Shown piece by piece: positions 1 to 8,422 of a stretch of 64,000 nucleotides of DNA (position 1 is its first letter; each line of letters starts with the position of its first letter). Origin of the DNA: DATAYA01 sp963754235. Its GTDB lineage: Bacteria; Pseudomonadota; Alphaproteobacteria; Acetobacterales; Acetobacteraceae. Both the position numbers and the translations under genes were made by a program. Below the pieces are notes generated by a model. It made no database searches. It was given only the letters and a program-made list of their open reading frames with translations, and was not told the DNA's origin. Location of the stretch: assembly GCA_963754235.1 (NCBI GenBank), contig CAVWFK010000017.1, forward strand, positions 24,513-88,512, given 5' to 3'.

Positions 1-591
1 ACCAGGGATGAAACCACTTGTCCGCGTCATTGTAGGCATAGACCCCGGCATAGTACGCGGCGAAGTTCTTCATCTCGTCAAAGCCATGTGCAATCGGGTA
101 GGCGTCTGGCTTGTCGCCCAGGTGCCATTTGCCGGAGAAGTAGGTCGAGTACCCGTTATTCCGAAAGAATTCAGCGATCGTCGGCGTTTGCTGCCGCAGG
201 CGGTTCTCGTCACCCGGCGCGACGACGATCGACAAAGCCGAACGGATCGGTGTGCGGCCGGTGATGAACGAGGCCCGGCCCGCCGTGCAACTGGCCTGAC
301 CGTACCAGTTGGTGAACACCGCGCCTTCTTTGCAAACCTGATCGATATTCGGCGTCGGGTGACCGAGCGCCGCACCGCCACCCGAATAGCAGCCGAAGTC
401 GTTCAGCCGGTGTCGTCCGTCATGAGCATGAGGATATTAGGCCGCTCCTGCCCATTAGACGGTGCAGGGGCAGTGGCCTGCCCCTGTATGTTGGACGTGG
501 TCTGCGCACTGGCGGGCGGCAGTTGCAACAAGCCGAAGGTCAGACAACCCGTGCCTAGTAAAGTCGAGAGGCAACGCTTCCATGCAGACAT
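1..591 (-). pseudogene. arylsulfatase, 5' part, frameshifted and running off the window
   Basis: Type I sulfatase precursor, predicted to hydrolyse sulfate esters in the periplasm. The first 62 codons encode a signal peptide (hydrophobic stretch ending PPASAQ) and the metal-site motif RPNILMLMTDDTG. A TGA at 403-405 then stops the frame. In the next frame the protein continues as NDFGCYSGGG, then QASCTAGRAS, which holds the C-x-A-x-R sulfatase signature whose Cys becomes formylglycine, then SGKWHLGDKP. The family reads DDTGW at the break, so one G has been lost from a TGG codon. The rest of the gene lies left of the window. It is either a pseudogene or a single-base sequence error; the sulfatase identity is clear. 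Confidence 0.85.
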
Positions 592-1519
592 AACGCATTT
601 CTCCGCTGTGGGTTAAACCCGGATTGGTCGCGTGCGCAGGTGGGCAGTGCGCTACGGAGGCGTCGCCGCCACCGTGGCGCGTTTCGTGGACTCTGGTCAA
701 TGCGCCACGGTCGGCGATCGCGAGTGGGGACAGCAGCACGCAATCTTTTATCGTCCTCTCCCCTGCGGTGAGGTCATGTTGTGAAGCAACCGAAACTTGC
801 GACCTGCAACGATCGATGTCTATGCAGAAACGGCAAAACCGGCGACTGTCCCGCAACCCTACTTAAAGGGATCGGCATTCAACCCAGGGGCGCTGCTAAA
901 AAGCACAAAGAGCACTTCCGTCATCCAAGCCCGCCCGTATACTGGCGCGGTTAGTCGGACGCGCCGCCGTGCGATGGCCGTACGGCGCGCCCGAGCCGGC
1001 CTGGGGGACGCCCGGCACGCGCTCCTTGACGGCCAGGTTCCGCCGTCACGGCGCAGGAAGCCGCTATCGGCTCGCGTGCGAGCTGTTGCGGTTGGATCGA
1101 TCATGGCGGGAGCGCAAATTTCGGAGCGCCATGTCTCGGGCGGGATCAGGAATTCATCACGGCTATCGGGTGATGCGGCGAGTCTCCAGTTCGGCCTTGA
1201 CACGGCCGGCAAGATCACCGGCATCAGTCTCATGAGCATGGCGGGAGATTGATCGCGCGCTGCACGGACGTCTCTCGCGTGACCGCGAACTGGGACCGAG
1301 CAAGAACACCGTCGCCAACATTGTCAAACGAGGCCGAGCCGCGGTAACCGGCATCTGATCCGGTCGACGTTCCCGGTCCGTGCCGTCAACCGTGCTATCC
1401 TGCCCGTTGTATGGCGTTACCCCTGGGGGATTTCATGATATTATCCCCATTCCGACAGAGGTGGGCCGCTGGTAGAGAAGCGCTGAAAGAAGCTGAACAC
1501 ACAAGCTTGGGGAAAGTCG
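592..1519. other. long spacer, no recognised gene
   Basis: About 900 bases between the sulfatase start and the membrane-protein gene. Open frames here overlap one another in several registers and match no family I recognise. Near 1237-1355 one plus frame reads WREIDRALHGRL and then PSKNTVANIVKRGR, which could be the tail of a helix-turn-helix protein, but it has no start and a stop just upstream. I treat the stretch as non-coding or as gene debris. Confidence 0.4.
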
Positions 1520-2137
1520 ATGGGCAAAGATGTTTCAAGCAGCACCCCGTTGCGCGAAAAAGCCGCCGAGGAATTCAAGGCTTTGGCGGCGCTTTCCCTC
1601 TACCTCTACATCTGCCTCGGTGCTGTGGTGTTGTTCAAAAGTACGGTTTTGCGCGGAGCGGGTATCGACTACGCCATATGGGGCATCGCGGCGGTGAAAG
1701 CCGTGGTTCTCGCCAAGTTCATGCTGCTCGGGCGCATGCTGCACGTTGGGAAACGGTTCCGCGACAAGCCGCTCATCTGGCCGACGCTCTATCAAGCGCT
1801 GGCGTTCCTCGTCGTGCTGCTGATTCTGACGACGCTGGAGGAGCTGATCGTCGGCGTTATTCATCGCCGGGCGGTGACTGACTCACTCAGCGATGTCGTC
1901 GGCCCGACATTCTCCCAGGGGATTGCCGTCTGTTTGATCATGCTTCTGATCTTGGTGCCGTACTCCGCGTTCACATGTCTTGGCGATACGCTCGGCGAGC
2001 GCGAGTTGTTCCGCCTGTTTTTTGTGGACCGATTTGTCGATGGCTCCGTCCGCGATCGCTTGGCTGGTCGTCTGCCCCCGGCTCGGACGCCTGGTTCAGA
2101 TGGCGATGCAGTCGACCATAGTCACGCAGACCGATAG
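1520..2137 (+). CDS. multi-pass membrane protein of unknown function
   Basis: A 205-residue protein with about four hydrophobic helices: residues ~22-42 (ALSLYLYICLGAVVLF), ~50-72, ~88-108 (LAFLVVLLILTTLEELIVGV) and ~133-152. A GGGGAAAG Shine-Dalgarno lies three bases before the ATG. The stretch after about residue 170 is polar, proline- and arginine-rich and unlike the rest, so the true C-terminus may have been altered by a frameshift. Not recognised as a named family. It stands alone between two gene remnants, so context gives no clue to function. Confidence 0.6.
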   Translation: MGKDVSSSTPLREKAAEEFKALAALSLYLYICLGAVVLFKSTVLRGAGIDYAIWGIAAVKAVVLAKFMLLGRMLHVGKRFRDKPLIWPTLYQALAFLVVLLILTTLEELIVGVIHRRAVTDSLSDVVGPTFSQGIAVCLIMLLILVPYSAFTCLGDTLGERELFRLFFVDRFVDGSVRDRLAGRLPPARTPGSDGDAVDHSHADR

Positions 2138-2219
2138 GCGAGACGATGTGGTCCGGCTCGATGGCGGCACATTCCGCATGGGGTCGGACCAGAACTATTC
2201 CAAAGAGGCGCCGGTTCGC

Positions 2220-2503
2220 CCGTCGGCGGGCGAAAGCATCCCGGAACATTCTCGAGCTAGCGACCGTCTCGGCGGGGCATTGATCGGGCGCTGGCGCTTC
2301 GGGTTCGTGGCGAAATACGGCAGCAGCCCCCAGCGCAGCAGGTCGAGATGGCGCGCGCCGGTCTCGGGATTCCGTCGCACTACGGGCGCGAGCTGCGTCG
2401 GCGCCAGGTTGTAGTTGGCGGGGAAGTTGGGAAGCTCGTTCACTGTGCCGAACACCCGCGCCAGCAGCTCGGGCGGCAAACTGGACGAATATCGGCCGCA
2501 CAT
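2220..2503 (-). pseudogene. SRAP (YedK/HMCES-like) N-terminal remnant
   Basis: The SRAP family forms covalent links to abasic sites in single-stranded DNA through Cys2. The ATG at 2503-2501 gives MCGRYSSS, the expected N-terminus with the catalytic Cys, followed by NYNLAPTQ and LRWGLLPYFA. The frame breaks after RPINA (about 2272-2277). In the next frame the expected AETVASSRMFRDAFARRR follows, so one base is missing. Homology stops at about 2220; the remaining half of the family, with its conserved His, is absent and replaced by unrelated sequence. This is a non-functional fragment of about 95 codons. Confidence 0.8.
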
Positions 2504-2907
2504 CGCCCCGAAATAGGACGCTGACAGGCGCCCGTCACCCTCGTGATGGCCAGCTCGATCTCTCGCCGCGGCGCCGCCATGATCCAAACCCCCGGACCGA
2601 TTGCGAGTCCACGCTACCCGCCGCTCCGGAGTCAGGGGAATCCCGCCAAATGGCCGCTTCTTCGGAATCGGTGTACTAGCTTAGTCTTCTTGCCGGCTGG
2701 ACCTGCCGCTGGTTCTCCATCCGGCGGACCCAGCTTGCTCGCGAGGGCATCGGGGAATCAGGATTGCGGAAAATGTCGATGGAGGTGATGTAGTAACCGA
2801 AAGGGCCTGCGCGACGCGCCGGGCCCGCTCGGAATGATTGACTTCCGCATCGATACGCCCAGCACTGATGGATGGTGGTGGAAGCGGTAGGAGGGTTTGC
2901 ATCAACA
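2504..2907. other. spacer, nothing recognised
   Basis: About 400 bases between the SRAP remnant and the DUF5681 gene. Short open frames on both strands have no family features. An AGGAGGG at about 2889-2895 lies upstream of the DUF5681 start but further away than a normal Shine-Dalgarno. Confidence 0.4.
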
Positions 2908-3327
2908 ATGTTTAAGCAAGGGCAATCCGGCAATCCCGCCGGCCGGCGCAAAGGGGCGCGGCATCGCGCGCTGGTCGCACTCGACGCCATCGGGCAAGCC
3001 GCGGCGACCGAGATCATGGCGCGGGTGATCGCCGAGGCGAAGGGTGGCGACATGCGGGCCGCGGAGCTGCTGATGCGCCGGCTGTGGCCCGAACGAAAAG
3101 GGCGCCCCGTCGCGTTCAATCTGCCCGATATGCAGACGGCGGCGGACCTGCCGGCGGCCGTCGTAGCGGTCACGCAAGCGGTCGCGCGCGGCGACCTCAC
3201 GCCCGACGAAGGCGCGGCCATCGGGGCGCTGTTGGATGCCCACCGGCGCGCGATAGAGACGTCGGAGATGGATGCTCGGCTGAGGGCAATCGAGGCGAAA
3301 ACAGGAGTATCTGATGAAGGCGATTGA
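2908..3327 (+). CDS. DUF5681 domain protein (phage-associated)
   Basis: A 139-residue protein. It starts MFKQGQSGNPAGRRKGARH, the N-terminal signature of the DUF5681 family, usually found near small-terminase and packaging genes of prophages. An upstream in-frame start at 2872 exists, but the family begins at this Met. The middle contains MARVIAEAKGGDMRAAELLMRRLWPERK, shown here in parts because it matches the usual family helix. Exact function is unknown; a DNA-packaging or DNA-binding role is inference. It overlaps the next gene by 14 bases, so the two are probably translated together. Confidence 0.75.
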   Translation: MFKQGQSGNPAGRRKGARHRALVALDAIGQAAATEIMARVIAEAKGGDMRAAELLMRRLWPERKGRPVAFNLPDMQTAADLPAAVVAVTQAVARGDLTPDEGAAIGALLDAHRRAIETSEMDARLRAIEAKTGVSDEGD

Positions 3328-3553
3328 ACGGCGTATCGCTGCCGTCGAGCGGCACGTCAAACACGGCGCGTTGCAGGCCATCATCGTCACCGGTGGACTG
3401 CCCGGCCCCGCGGAACCGATGTACGCAACCGCGGGCGAGCGCACCTGGCAGCGCGGCGAAGGCGAGCCGTTCGCAGTGTTCCGCCAGCGGGTCCAGGCCG
3501 AGGCCATCGCGGACGACGCGGAGACGATCGTATTGGGCGGCCTGCCGGGATGA
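3314..3553 (+). CDS. small protein downstream of DUF5681
   Basis: A 79-residue protein starting MKAIERRIAAVERHV and overlapping the DUF5681 stop. No recognised domain. After its TGA (3551-3553) the same frame stays open to about 3754 with plausible coding composition (TWQSEAPEPEDG, then LSLLRSIAENAGC and KHFRRLARLEAAK). The gene may once have been longer and carry a nonsense mutation, or a second gene with no standard start may follow. An ATG overlaps the stop as ATGA at 3550, but the frame it opens looks like low-complexity shadow. Confidence 0.6.
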   Translation: MKAIERRIAAVERHVKHGALQAIIVTGGLPGPAEPMYATAGERTWQRGEGEPFAVFRQRVQAEAIADDAETIVLGGLPG

Positions 3554-4783
3554 ACGGGGGCCACGTGGCAGAGCGAGGCGCCGGAGCCGGAGGACGGAGC
3601 GGCCGCGCCGGGCGCGGTCGCGCTGTCGCTGCTGCGCTCGATCGCAGAGAACGCCGGGTGCACGGAGTCAGCGACCGCAGCGCCCAAGCACTTCCGCCGC
3701 CTGGCACGGCTGGAGGCCGCAAAAAGGTGCAGCGGCTCATCCTCAGCACAATGAAAAGTGGCAGTCGTGACTGCAACCTTGATTAATCTTCGGCTCGGCT
3801 GCGGCAGTCTGTGACATGGGCACCACAAGTGCGCCCTCCCCGCGGGATCGAGCAACCGTTTTGTGGGATAGGATGCGGGACCGTGCGCCAGCGTGCGCGC
3901 GCGTCCAGCATTCTCGGGCGAGGCGAGCGGTGTTCGGCGGAAGCCCCATCCGCCGCAGCCCGCATCGAGCCCCGCGGCGAGCTGCGGCCGAGCGCGGGAA
4001 GCACGGCATGCGGTGTCTCAAAAATGCGACAACTCCCCCCGCGAGCAGGAAGCACAAAACGCCGTGTCGCAATTTTTGGACAAATCCCATCTGGATGGCA
4101 TCGCCCACCGCGAACACGGTGTCAGCCCTGTCAGCCCTGTCAGCCCCTCATGGGTAACGCATTGAAAGGATTGTCGTACGGCGCCGCCGGGGGCTGACGC
4201 ACCTGACGCACCTGACAGCGATTCCCAAGAGATCCCCGACTGCAAGAACGCAGACTCCGCATTCTTGCCCCTAGCGTTGGCCGGAACATCCCCACCATGG
4301 CCTCCGCCCCCGGGGGGGTGCGGCGGCAGGAGCACGGCCGGGGCAGTCTGCTACCAGCACGGGGCGGGTAGGGGAAGAGGTGGCTGGCACGGTCTCTGTG
4401 CCGGCACGGCTGGGTGCGTCAATGCGTCATAGGTGCGCCATTCTAGAAAATGGATGACGCACCCAAGGGCGTCATTCAATTTTCTTTAGGCGCACCGGAT
4501 GAATGACGCAGGCCAGGATGCGTCATTCATGCGTCATTCATTCTGGCGCAATGACGCACCATTGCCGGTTGGGAAAGCCTGGTGCAACCCTACCAGAGGT
4601 TATGGAATGGGTGCTTTCTGGAAATGACTGAACGTGCCGGTAGAGAACATCTTATGCGCGCATCCACCGGTGGTTATGGAGATGATTAGGGTTGCGGAAT
4701 GGCCAAGGCCCCTGGTAACGGCGTCGTGAACTCGAATGGGCGGATGAATGACGCACGAATGACGCAGGCGCTAAATCAATGGC
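3554..4783. other. non-coding stretch with short direct repeats
   Basis: No convincing gene. It contains two short tandem arrays, CAGCCCTGT units at 4123-4146 and CTGACGCAC units at 4193-4214, followed by the TGACGCA repeat cluster listed separately. Open frames on both strands here translate to repeat-driven VSPVSP or LTGLTG strings and are not credible proteins. Confidence 0.5.
4195..4766. repeat. cluster of TGACGCA repeats in both orientations
   Basis: Eleven exact copies of TGACGCA or its complement TGCGTCA start at 4195, 4204, 4415, 4423, 4455, 4504, 4519, 4530, 4552, 4749 and 4760. Seven lie within 150 bases (4415-4558), and several sit in the longer context GAATGACGCA or TGCGTCATTCAT. 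By base counting a given 7-mer pair should occur less than once in a stretch this size. The arrangement resembles iterons or repeated protein-binding sites upstream of phage replication genes. The binding protein is unknown. Confidence 0.7.
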
Positions 4784-4984
4784 TTATGCCGTGCCATCCT
4801 GCCCGAAATAGAGGGCGAGGAGATCTCGATTGCGCTGCCGAGCGGCCTCTGTCGTGCGCTGGCGGTGGTCCGGGCAGTGAACCGTCTGGAATTTATGGGT
4901 CGATCCTGTCGGCCGTGCCAGCCTGGGAGCGGTCATGATGAACGGGGTGCCGCAGACGGTGCAGGACCGCTGCCAGTTGGCCAC
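4784..4984 (-). CDS. small Cys-rich protein, possible zinc finger
   Basis: A 66-residue reading from a GTG. It contains CTVCGTPF and, about 25 residues later, HCPDHRQR, a C-x2-C ... C-x2-H arrangement that could bind one zinc. The same frame stays open further upstream (RPYTRKDGTTTE, then ARFLTAPNPW), so the true protein may begin earlier with no obvious start codon, or may have lost its 5' end. Not recognised as a named family. It lies next to the TGACGCA cluster, which would suit a phage regulator, but this is conjecture. Confidence 0.45.
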   Translation of the reverse strand: MANWQRSCTVCGTPFIMTAPRLARPTGSTHKFQTVHCPDHRQRTTEAARQRNRDLLALYFGQDGTA

Positions 4985-5163
4985 TTCCGTCGTGGTGCCG
5001 TCTTTCCGGGTGTAGGGGCGGGTCCCGAGCAGGGTCCACGGGTTGGGGGCGGTCAGGAAGCGGGCAACGGGCTGGCGGGTAGTGGGTCAGTTTGAACCAT
5101 CCTGAATAAAATCCTAGCCGGTTCGGGGTGCAAGGGCCAGCCCGCCCGTGCCATATTAAGGCC

Positions 5164-5409
5164 ATGGCCACCAAACGCCTTCCCCGCCCTCGCGACCCGA
5201 TCGCCCTCGCGAAGCTCATTGGCGATATCGCCGCCGGACAGGTAGCGGATGCTGCGGACGACGGGAAAGACCCGGCGGCAGCAGAGATGGGGCGCAAGGG
5301 CGGCGCGGCTAGAGCGCGGACCATGACGCCGACTCAAAGAGCCGACGCGGCTAGCAAAGGCTGCCAAGGCTAGATGGAAAGCGTCTCTGACGCTCAATAG
5401 AGAAGCGCT
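5164..5409 (+). pseudogene. small histone-H1-like/RPRDP-type protein, frameshifted
   Basis: The protein starts MATKRLPRPRDPIALAKLI, followed by GKDPAAAEMGRKGGAARART, matching a widespread family of about 70-residue basic proteins that end in a Lys/Ala/Arg tail. Here the reading frame stops early at SKGCQG. In the next frame the expected tail LAKAAKARWKAS is present, so one base has been gained or lost at about 5345-5352. The family's role is not established; nucleic-acid binding is assumed from charge. Confidence 0.65.
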
Positions 5410-5621
5410 CTAGAACTGCCTCGCTCATGATGCCGGTGGAGAGGCTCTTCATTGTGATAAAGGGCTGAATCATCGGCTGCACGAATTGAAATCTGTAGTG
5501 ACCCCGGCTTCCTGGGACAGCATTTCGTCTCTGAGAGCTTCCCATCCCTTGTCATCCACGGGTTGGCGAAGCCTAACGGGTTTACTCATAACCACGCCAC
5601 GGTTGCTCAAAACCGCTTTAT

Positions 5622-5867
5622 GCGGAGCGGCAGAGCCTTTCCATGCGGATGGGAATGCGGCGCTTCACTCGGCTGACGAACGCCTTCTCGAAGAAGGTAA
5701 AGAACCACGCGCACGGCATCGCAATCTAGATGATGCACTATAATTTTGTTCGCATCCACCAGACGCTCCGGGTCACGCCCGCAATGGCGGCTGGGGTCAC
5801 GACGAAGCTTTGGGAACTGGCCGACATGGTGCGCGTGCTAGAGAAATGGGAGTCTATTACCTCTTAA
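5622..5867 (+). pseudogene. IS1-family transposase C-terminal remnant
   Basis: The frame reads ERQSLSMRMGMRRFTRLTNA, then FSKKVKNHAHG, then YNFVRIHQTLRVTPAMAAGV, and ends KWESITS. This is the C-terminal part of the DDE transposase of IS1-like elements, including the last catalytic region. A TAG at 5727-5729 interrupts it and the N-terminal two thirds is missing, so it is inactive debris. It overlaps the end of the convergent minus-strand gene by about ten bases. Confidence 0.75.
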
Positions 5868-6276
5868 TCCAAGGCGCCTGTGAGAGCTGCCCCTGCATAA
5901 ACGAGATAGTCTTGGTTAGGCTCCCAATGTCCCCTTGAATGGTTGCGAGAGTGACCTTATTGTCGTTCGTAGTGGCTTGTATCCTATCTACGGCTGCGCG
6001 CGTCTCGATTATCGCGGCGGATAGCTTCTGACCTTCTTTGGACTGGAGCGCTTGAATGGTCGCTCCTGAACTCACCAAATTGCCGATGCGGGTAGCCACG
6101 TTCTGTCCCGCCGCATCAATGCGAGCAGTTAAGGCGGTTGAAGACGCAGTTGCGGCCGCGCGCTCCTCCCGGATATCAGACTTTAGGTCTGATATCATGT
6201 AAAGCGCCCACCCGTTGGCGCAGGTGAGGACGGCTGCAATTAAGACTGCCGCTATACCAATTATTTTAGCTGACAT
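5857..6276 (-). CDS. membrane-anchored coiled-coil protein, unknown
   Basis: A 139-residue protein with one N-terminal hydrophobic helix (IIGIAAVLIAAVLTCANGWA, residues ~5-25). A long polar, helix-prone region follows, rich in Ala, Ser, Thr, Gln and regular hydrophobic positions, ending in TISFMQGQLSQ. It looks like a single-pass anchor with a coiled coil outside the membrane, as in some phage lysis or structural accessory proteins, but no family is recognised. The ATG at 6276 starts MSAKIIG; an upstream start at 6318 is also open. Base composition is less GC-rich than the core genes. Confidence 0.6.
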   Translation of the reverse strand: MSAKIIGIAAVLIAAVLTCANGWALYMISDLKSDIREERAAATASSTALTARIDAAGQNVATRIGNLVSSGATIQALQSKEGQKLSAAIIETRAAVDRIQATTNDNKVTLATIQGDIGSLTKTISFMQGQLSQAPWIKR

Positions 6277-6368
6277 GTCACAGCCCCTCCCCCCTATCTT
6301 GGGAACGAAAGCTATCACGGGTAAACAAAAACGCGAGACCTTACAGACGCTGGCTCAATTCCTATGCT

Positions 6369-7048
6369 TCAAGGAATAGAATCCTGACACACTTCAAACC
6401 GACCCACTACCGGCTGGCGGGAGGGGGCGGCGCAATCGCGCCGGTCTCCGTCGGCCGCGAGCGGCCCCGAGGCGGCGACGGCCCGCCGGACGTTGGCGCG
6501 GGCGGCCTCGATCCCGTGCAGGGTCATGGCGATCAACCAGGCGGTCACCAGGTCGTTGGCGTCCACCCAGCCCTTGCGGGACACGTGAACCAGCAAGCCG
6601 CCCCAGGGCTGGTCCATCCCTCGGCGAGGCGGGCTGCCTCGACGGCGTATGTGCCATCCAGGCGTTCGAGTCCGAATTCCGTGACGGCCCATTGGCGGCC
6701 GCGCCACCAGACGGGTGCCAGGGGCTCGCCGCGGACGTGGACGGGGGTTTGGTCGTATTCGATCGGCCCGTCGCCGCGGGACGGCAGGGGGGAAGGAGGG
6801 AGGTCGCGGGACAGCCATCCCTCTGCGGACAGGTATTCAGCGAGGCCCGGGAGCCGGCCTTTAGGCGGCGGGTTGTTTTCGTCACCGGTCATGCGCCACA
6901 TCGCGTCGGCGACACCGTCTCGCACCGCCTCCATCATGTCTGCGCGGCTTAGTGATGGCAGTTTGCCAAACGGAACCACTTCACTGGTCTTAGCGAGTTT
7001 CCTTCCTTTGCTAGCGTCAGTAGACGGTGCCGGGGCGCCTGGTCGCAT
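6369..7048 (-). pseudogene. phage-region hypothetical gene with frameshift
   Basis: From ATG 7048 the frame reads RPGAPAPSTDASKG, then SRADMMEAVRDGVADAMWRM and on to VEAARLAEG, where it drifts off. The adjacent frame then takes over with MDQPWGGLLVHVSRKGWVDA, AWLIAMTLHGIEAARANVRR and ends VGRFEVCQDSIP. A single missing base at about 6618-6622 would join them into a protein of roughly 225 residues. No domain recognised. Its start overlaps the end of the upstream ATPase fragment, typical of a compact phage operon. Confidence 0.5.
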
Positions 7049-7310
7049 CAACCGACAAGCCCTTGCGTGGCCTGCGCTGGTCGGGATGCTGGTATTCGCG
7101 GGAGAAAAGCAGTCCGGTTCTCATCCAGGCTGCGATGACCGGCTGGCATTGTTTGGGGGTGCGGTCGGGGACGTGCTTTTGAACCACGTGCCAAGCTGCG
7201 CGGTCCACGTCCTCGCGGGGGGATGGCGAATAACGATTGCCGTCTGGCAGGCCGGCCTCGATGTCATCAAGGATCCGGTTCAGCAGCGGGGTGTCGAGCC
7301 CTTTCCACAC
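7017..7310 (-). pseudogene. C-terminal stump of a phage/plasmid-type replicative ATPase
   Basis: Ninety-seven residues with the pattern RAAWHVVQKHVPDRTPKQC, IIAAW-like VIAAWMRTGLLFSREY and PRKGLSVDATRRPG. I recognise this as the C-terminal end of AAA-type ATPase/helicase proteins found in alphaproteobacterial prophages. The ATPase core that should precede it is missing; upstream sequence instead belongs to the start of another small gene. It probably results from an internal deletion. Recognition rests on remembered family patterns, so confidence is moderate. Confidence 0.55.
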
Positions 7311-7389
7311 ACCACACGGTTACGAAGCCGCAAAGTGTCGCGCGCCGCACCGCAACAAAATCTGCGACCAGAAAGGCCGGGGCGGTCAT
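7311..7389 (-). pseudogene. N-terminal stump of a small phage-region protein
   Basis: From ATG 7389 the frame reads MTAPAFLVADFVAVRRATL, then CGFVTVWC. This matches the start of a small family (VAVRR-x-TLRGF) usually encoded just upstream of the prophage ATPase. After about 26 codons it runs into the ATPase C-terminal sequence in a different frame. The join at about 7305-7330 therefore looks like a deletion that removed the end of this gene and most of the ATPase. ATGA overlap with the upstream gene is retained. Confidence 0.5.
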
Positions 7390-7619
7390 GACCGGGTGCC
7401 TTTCGCCGCCGGCCGCGGCGGGAGCCAGCGCCAGGGCCGTGCCGGCACGAGCCAGCCGCCGTCCGGGTCGAGCCGCTTGGCGCGCGCGCGCAGCTCGGCC
7501 CCGACCCGTCTGGCATCGGCCGCGAACAGGCTGAGGCCAGCGTGGTCGAAGTGCTCGGCCCGCTCGCGCAGCTCTCCGGCGCGCCGGCGAAGCTCGCGGG
7601 CCTCGGCGCGGGGGCTCAT
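7386..7619 (-). CDS. small charged protein, phage-like operon
   Basis: A 77-residue protein, starting MSPRAEARELRRRAGELRER, with a Glu/Arg/Ala-rich helical N-terminus likely to form a coiled coil and a basic C-terminus. Its start overlaps the upstream stop and its stop overlaps the next start (ATGA), so translation is probably coupled. No family recognised. Confidence 0.55.
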   Translation of the reverse strand: MSPRAEARELRRRAGELRERAEHFDHAGLSLFAADARRVGAELRARAKRLDPDGGWLVPARPWRWLPPRPAAKGTRS

Positions 7620-7837
7620 GACCGGGCGCCTTCTGCCAATGCCCGCTTCATCTGCTGGCGGGCGTTGCGGTCGGCGCGCCGGTCGCCGGCGGTGGCGCTG
7701 GTAATAATCGGTCGCGCGCCGTTCGGATGGCGCCAGCGGACATGCCCGCCGGCGAGCCGCTCCCAACGCCAGCTGGCTCGCGCAGCCCAGCGGGCGAGCT
7801 CGCGCGCCTCGTGGGTGGGGAGGCGGGGCCCGCTCAT
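7616..7837 (-). CDS. small protein with HicA-like features
   Basis: A 73-residue protein starting MSGPRLPTHEARELARWAA. The segment WERLAGGHVRWRHPNGARP followed by ITSATAGDRRADRN has the Gly-Gly-His and small-strand pattern of the HicA/double-stranded-RNA-binding-like fold, but the match is weak and no HicB partner is adjacent. The next gene overlaps by four bases. More safely described as an unrecognised phage-operon protein. Confidence 0.5.
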   Translation of the reverse strand: MSGPRLPTHEARELARWAARASWRWERLAGGHVRWRHPNGARPIITSATAGDRRADRNARQQMKRALAEGARS

Positions 7838-8035
7838 GGGTTGATCCGCCTGAGCCGGCGGTAGGGGGTGGGCGGGTGCCATCGCGGCATTCGCTTCGTC
7901 CTCGGTTAGGACGGGCGGCGCTTGCGGAGGGGTCCCAGCGGTGCTATCAGATGACGGTTGCTGTTGCCGTCAAACGATAGCCTGAAGCTGGAGAGCCCTC
8001 TTTTGGCGCGCCCATCGCGTCAGTTGGGGGTCTCT

Positions 8036-8422
8036 CTACTCTCCGGCTGCTACGGCCTCCGGGGCGGGATGCTTCCGAGGGCGGCCTGCCGGCCGGCCAG
8101 TCGGGACATAGGCTTTCGGGACATAGGGGGTCTTGCGCACCGTCATCGGGCGGATTTTCGCCACCGGCAGTGAGCGCAGGAAGACGACCCCGGCCCAGAC
8201 ATCGATCAGGGTCTTCGCGCCGAGCTTCATCGCCTTCAACTCGCCGCTGCCGAGTTTGTCGTACACGACGCGCCGGCTCATGCCAGCGAACCGGCACCAC
8301 TGCTCGATCGACATATAGGCTGGCAGCGTCGGTGCCCCGCTCGCCTTCCGGTAGGCTTCAACGGCGGCCCTGACCTCGGGCGAGAGCTCGGCGGCCTGGG
8401 CAAGCAGAGAGTCGGAACGCAT
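8036..8422 (-). CDS. excisionase-like helix-turn-helix protein
   Basis: A 128-residue protein. Residues ~37-90 read YMSIEQWCRFAGMSRRVVYD, KLGSGELKAMKLGAKTLID, a MerR/Xis-type winged helix-turn-helix in which a helix-turn-helix is followed by a basic wing. The C-terminus is basic (RPAGRPRKH). Such proteins direct excision or regulate early genes of integrated elements. It is the first gene of the minus-strand phage-like run, and its start codon lies inside a tandemly repeated leader. No integrase is present next to it, so the element is probably not mobile. Confidence 0.65.
   Translation of the reverse strand: MRSDSLLAQAAELSPEVRAAVEAYRKASGAPTLPAYMSIEQWCRFAGMSRRVVYDKLGSGELKAMKLGAKTLIDVWAGVVFLRSLPVAKIRPMTVRKTPYVPKAYVPTGRPAGRPRKHPAPEAVAAGE

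Larger units (their letters stand above)
5081..6409. repeat. inverted repeat pair flanking a 1.3-kb segment
   Basis: GTAGTGGGTCAGTTTGAA at 5080-5097 reappears on the other strand at 6393-6410 as GTAGTGGGTCGGTTTGAA, 17 of 18 identical. Weaker similarity continues inward. The pair brackets the H1-like remnant, the IS1-type remnant and the minus-strand membrane-anchored gene. They may be terminal repeats of a degenerate composite element or ends of a lost insertion sequence. Confidence 0.5.

Noticed and set aside
4123..4214. short tandem repeats as a possible CRISPR array
   Set aside because: Units are 8-10 bases without spacers, and no cas genes are present. No CRISPR array was seen anywhere in the window.
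3743..4335. minus-strand frames around the LTGLTG repeats
   Set aside because: Translations follow the DNA repeats; different frames overlap with no conserved motif or start signal.
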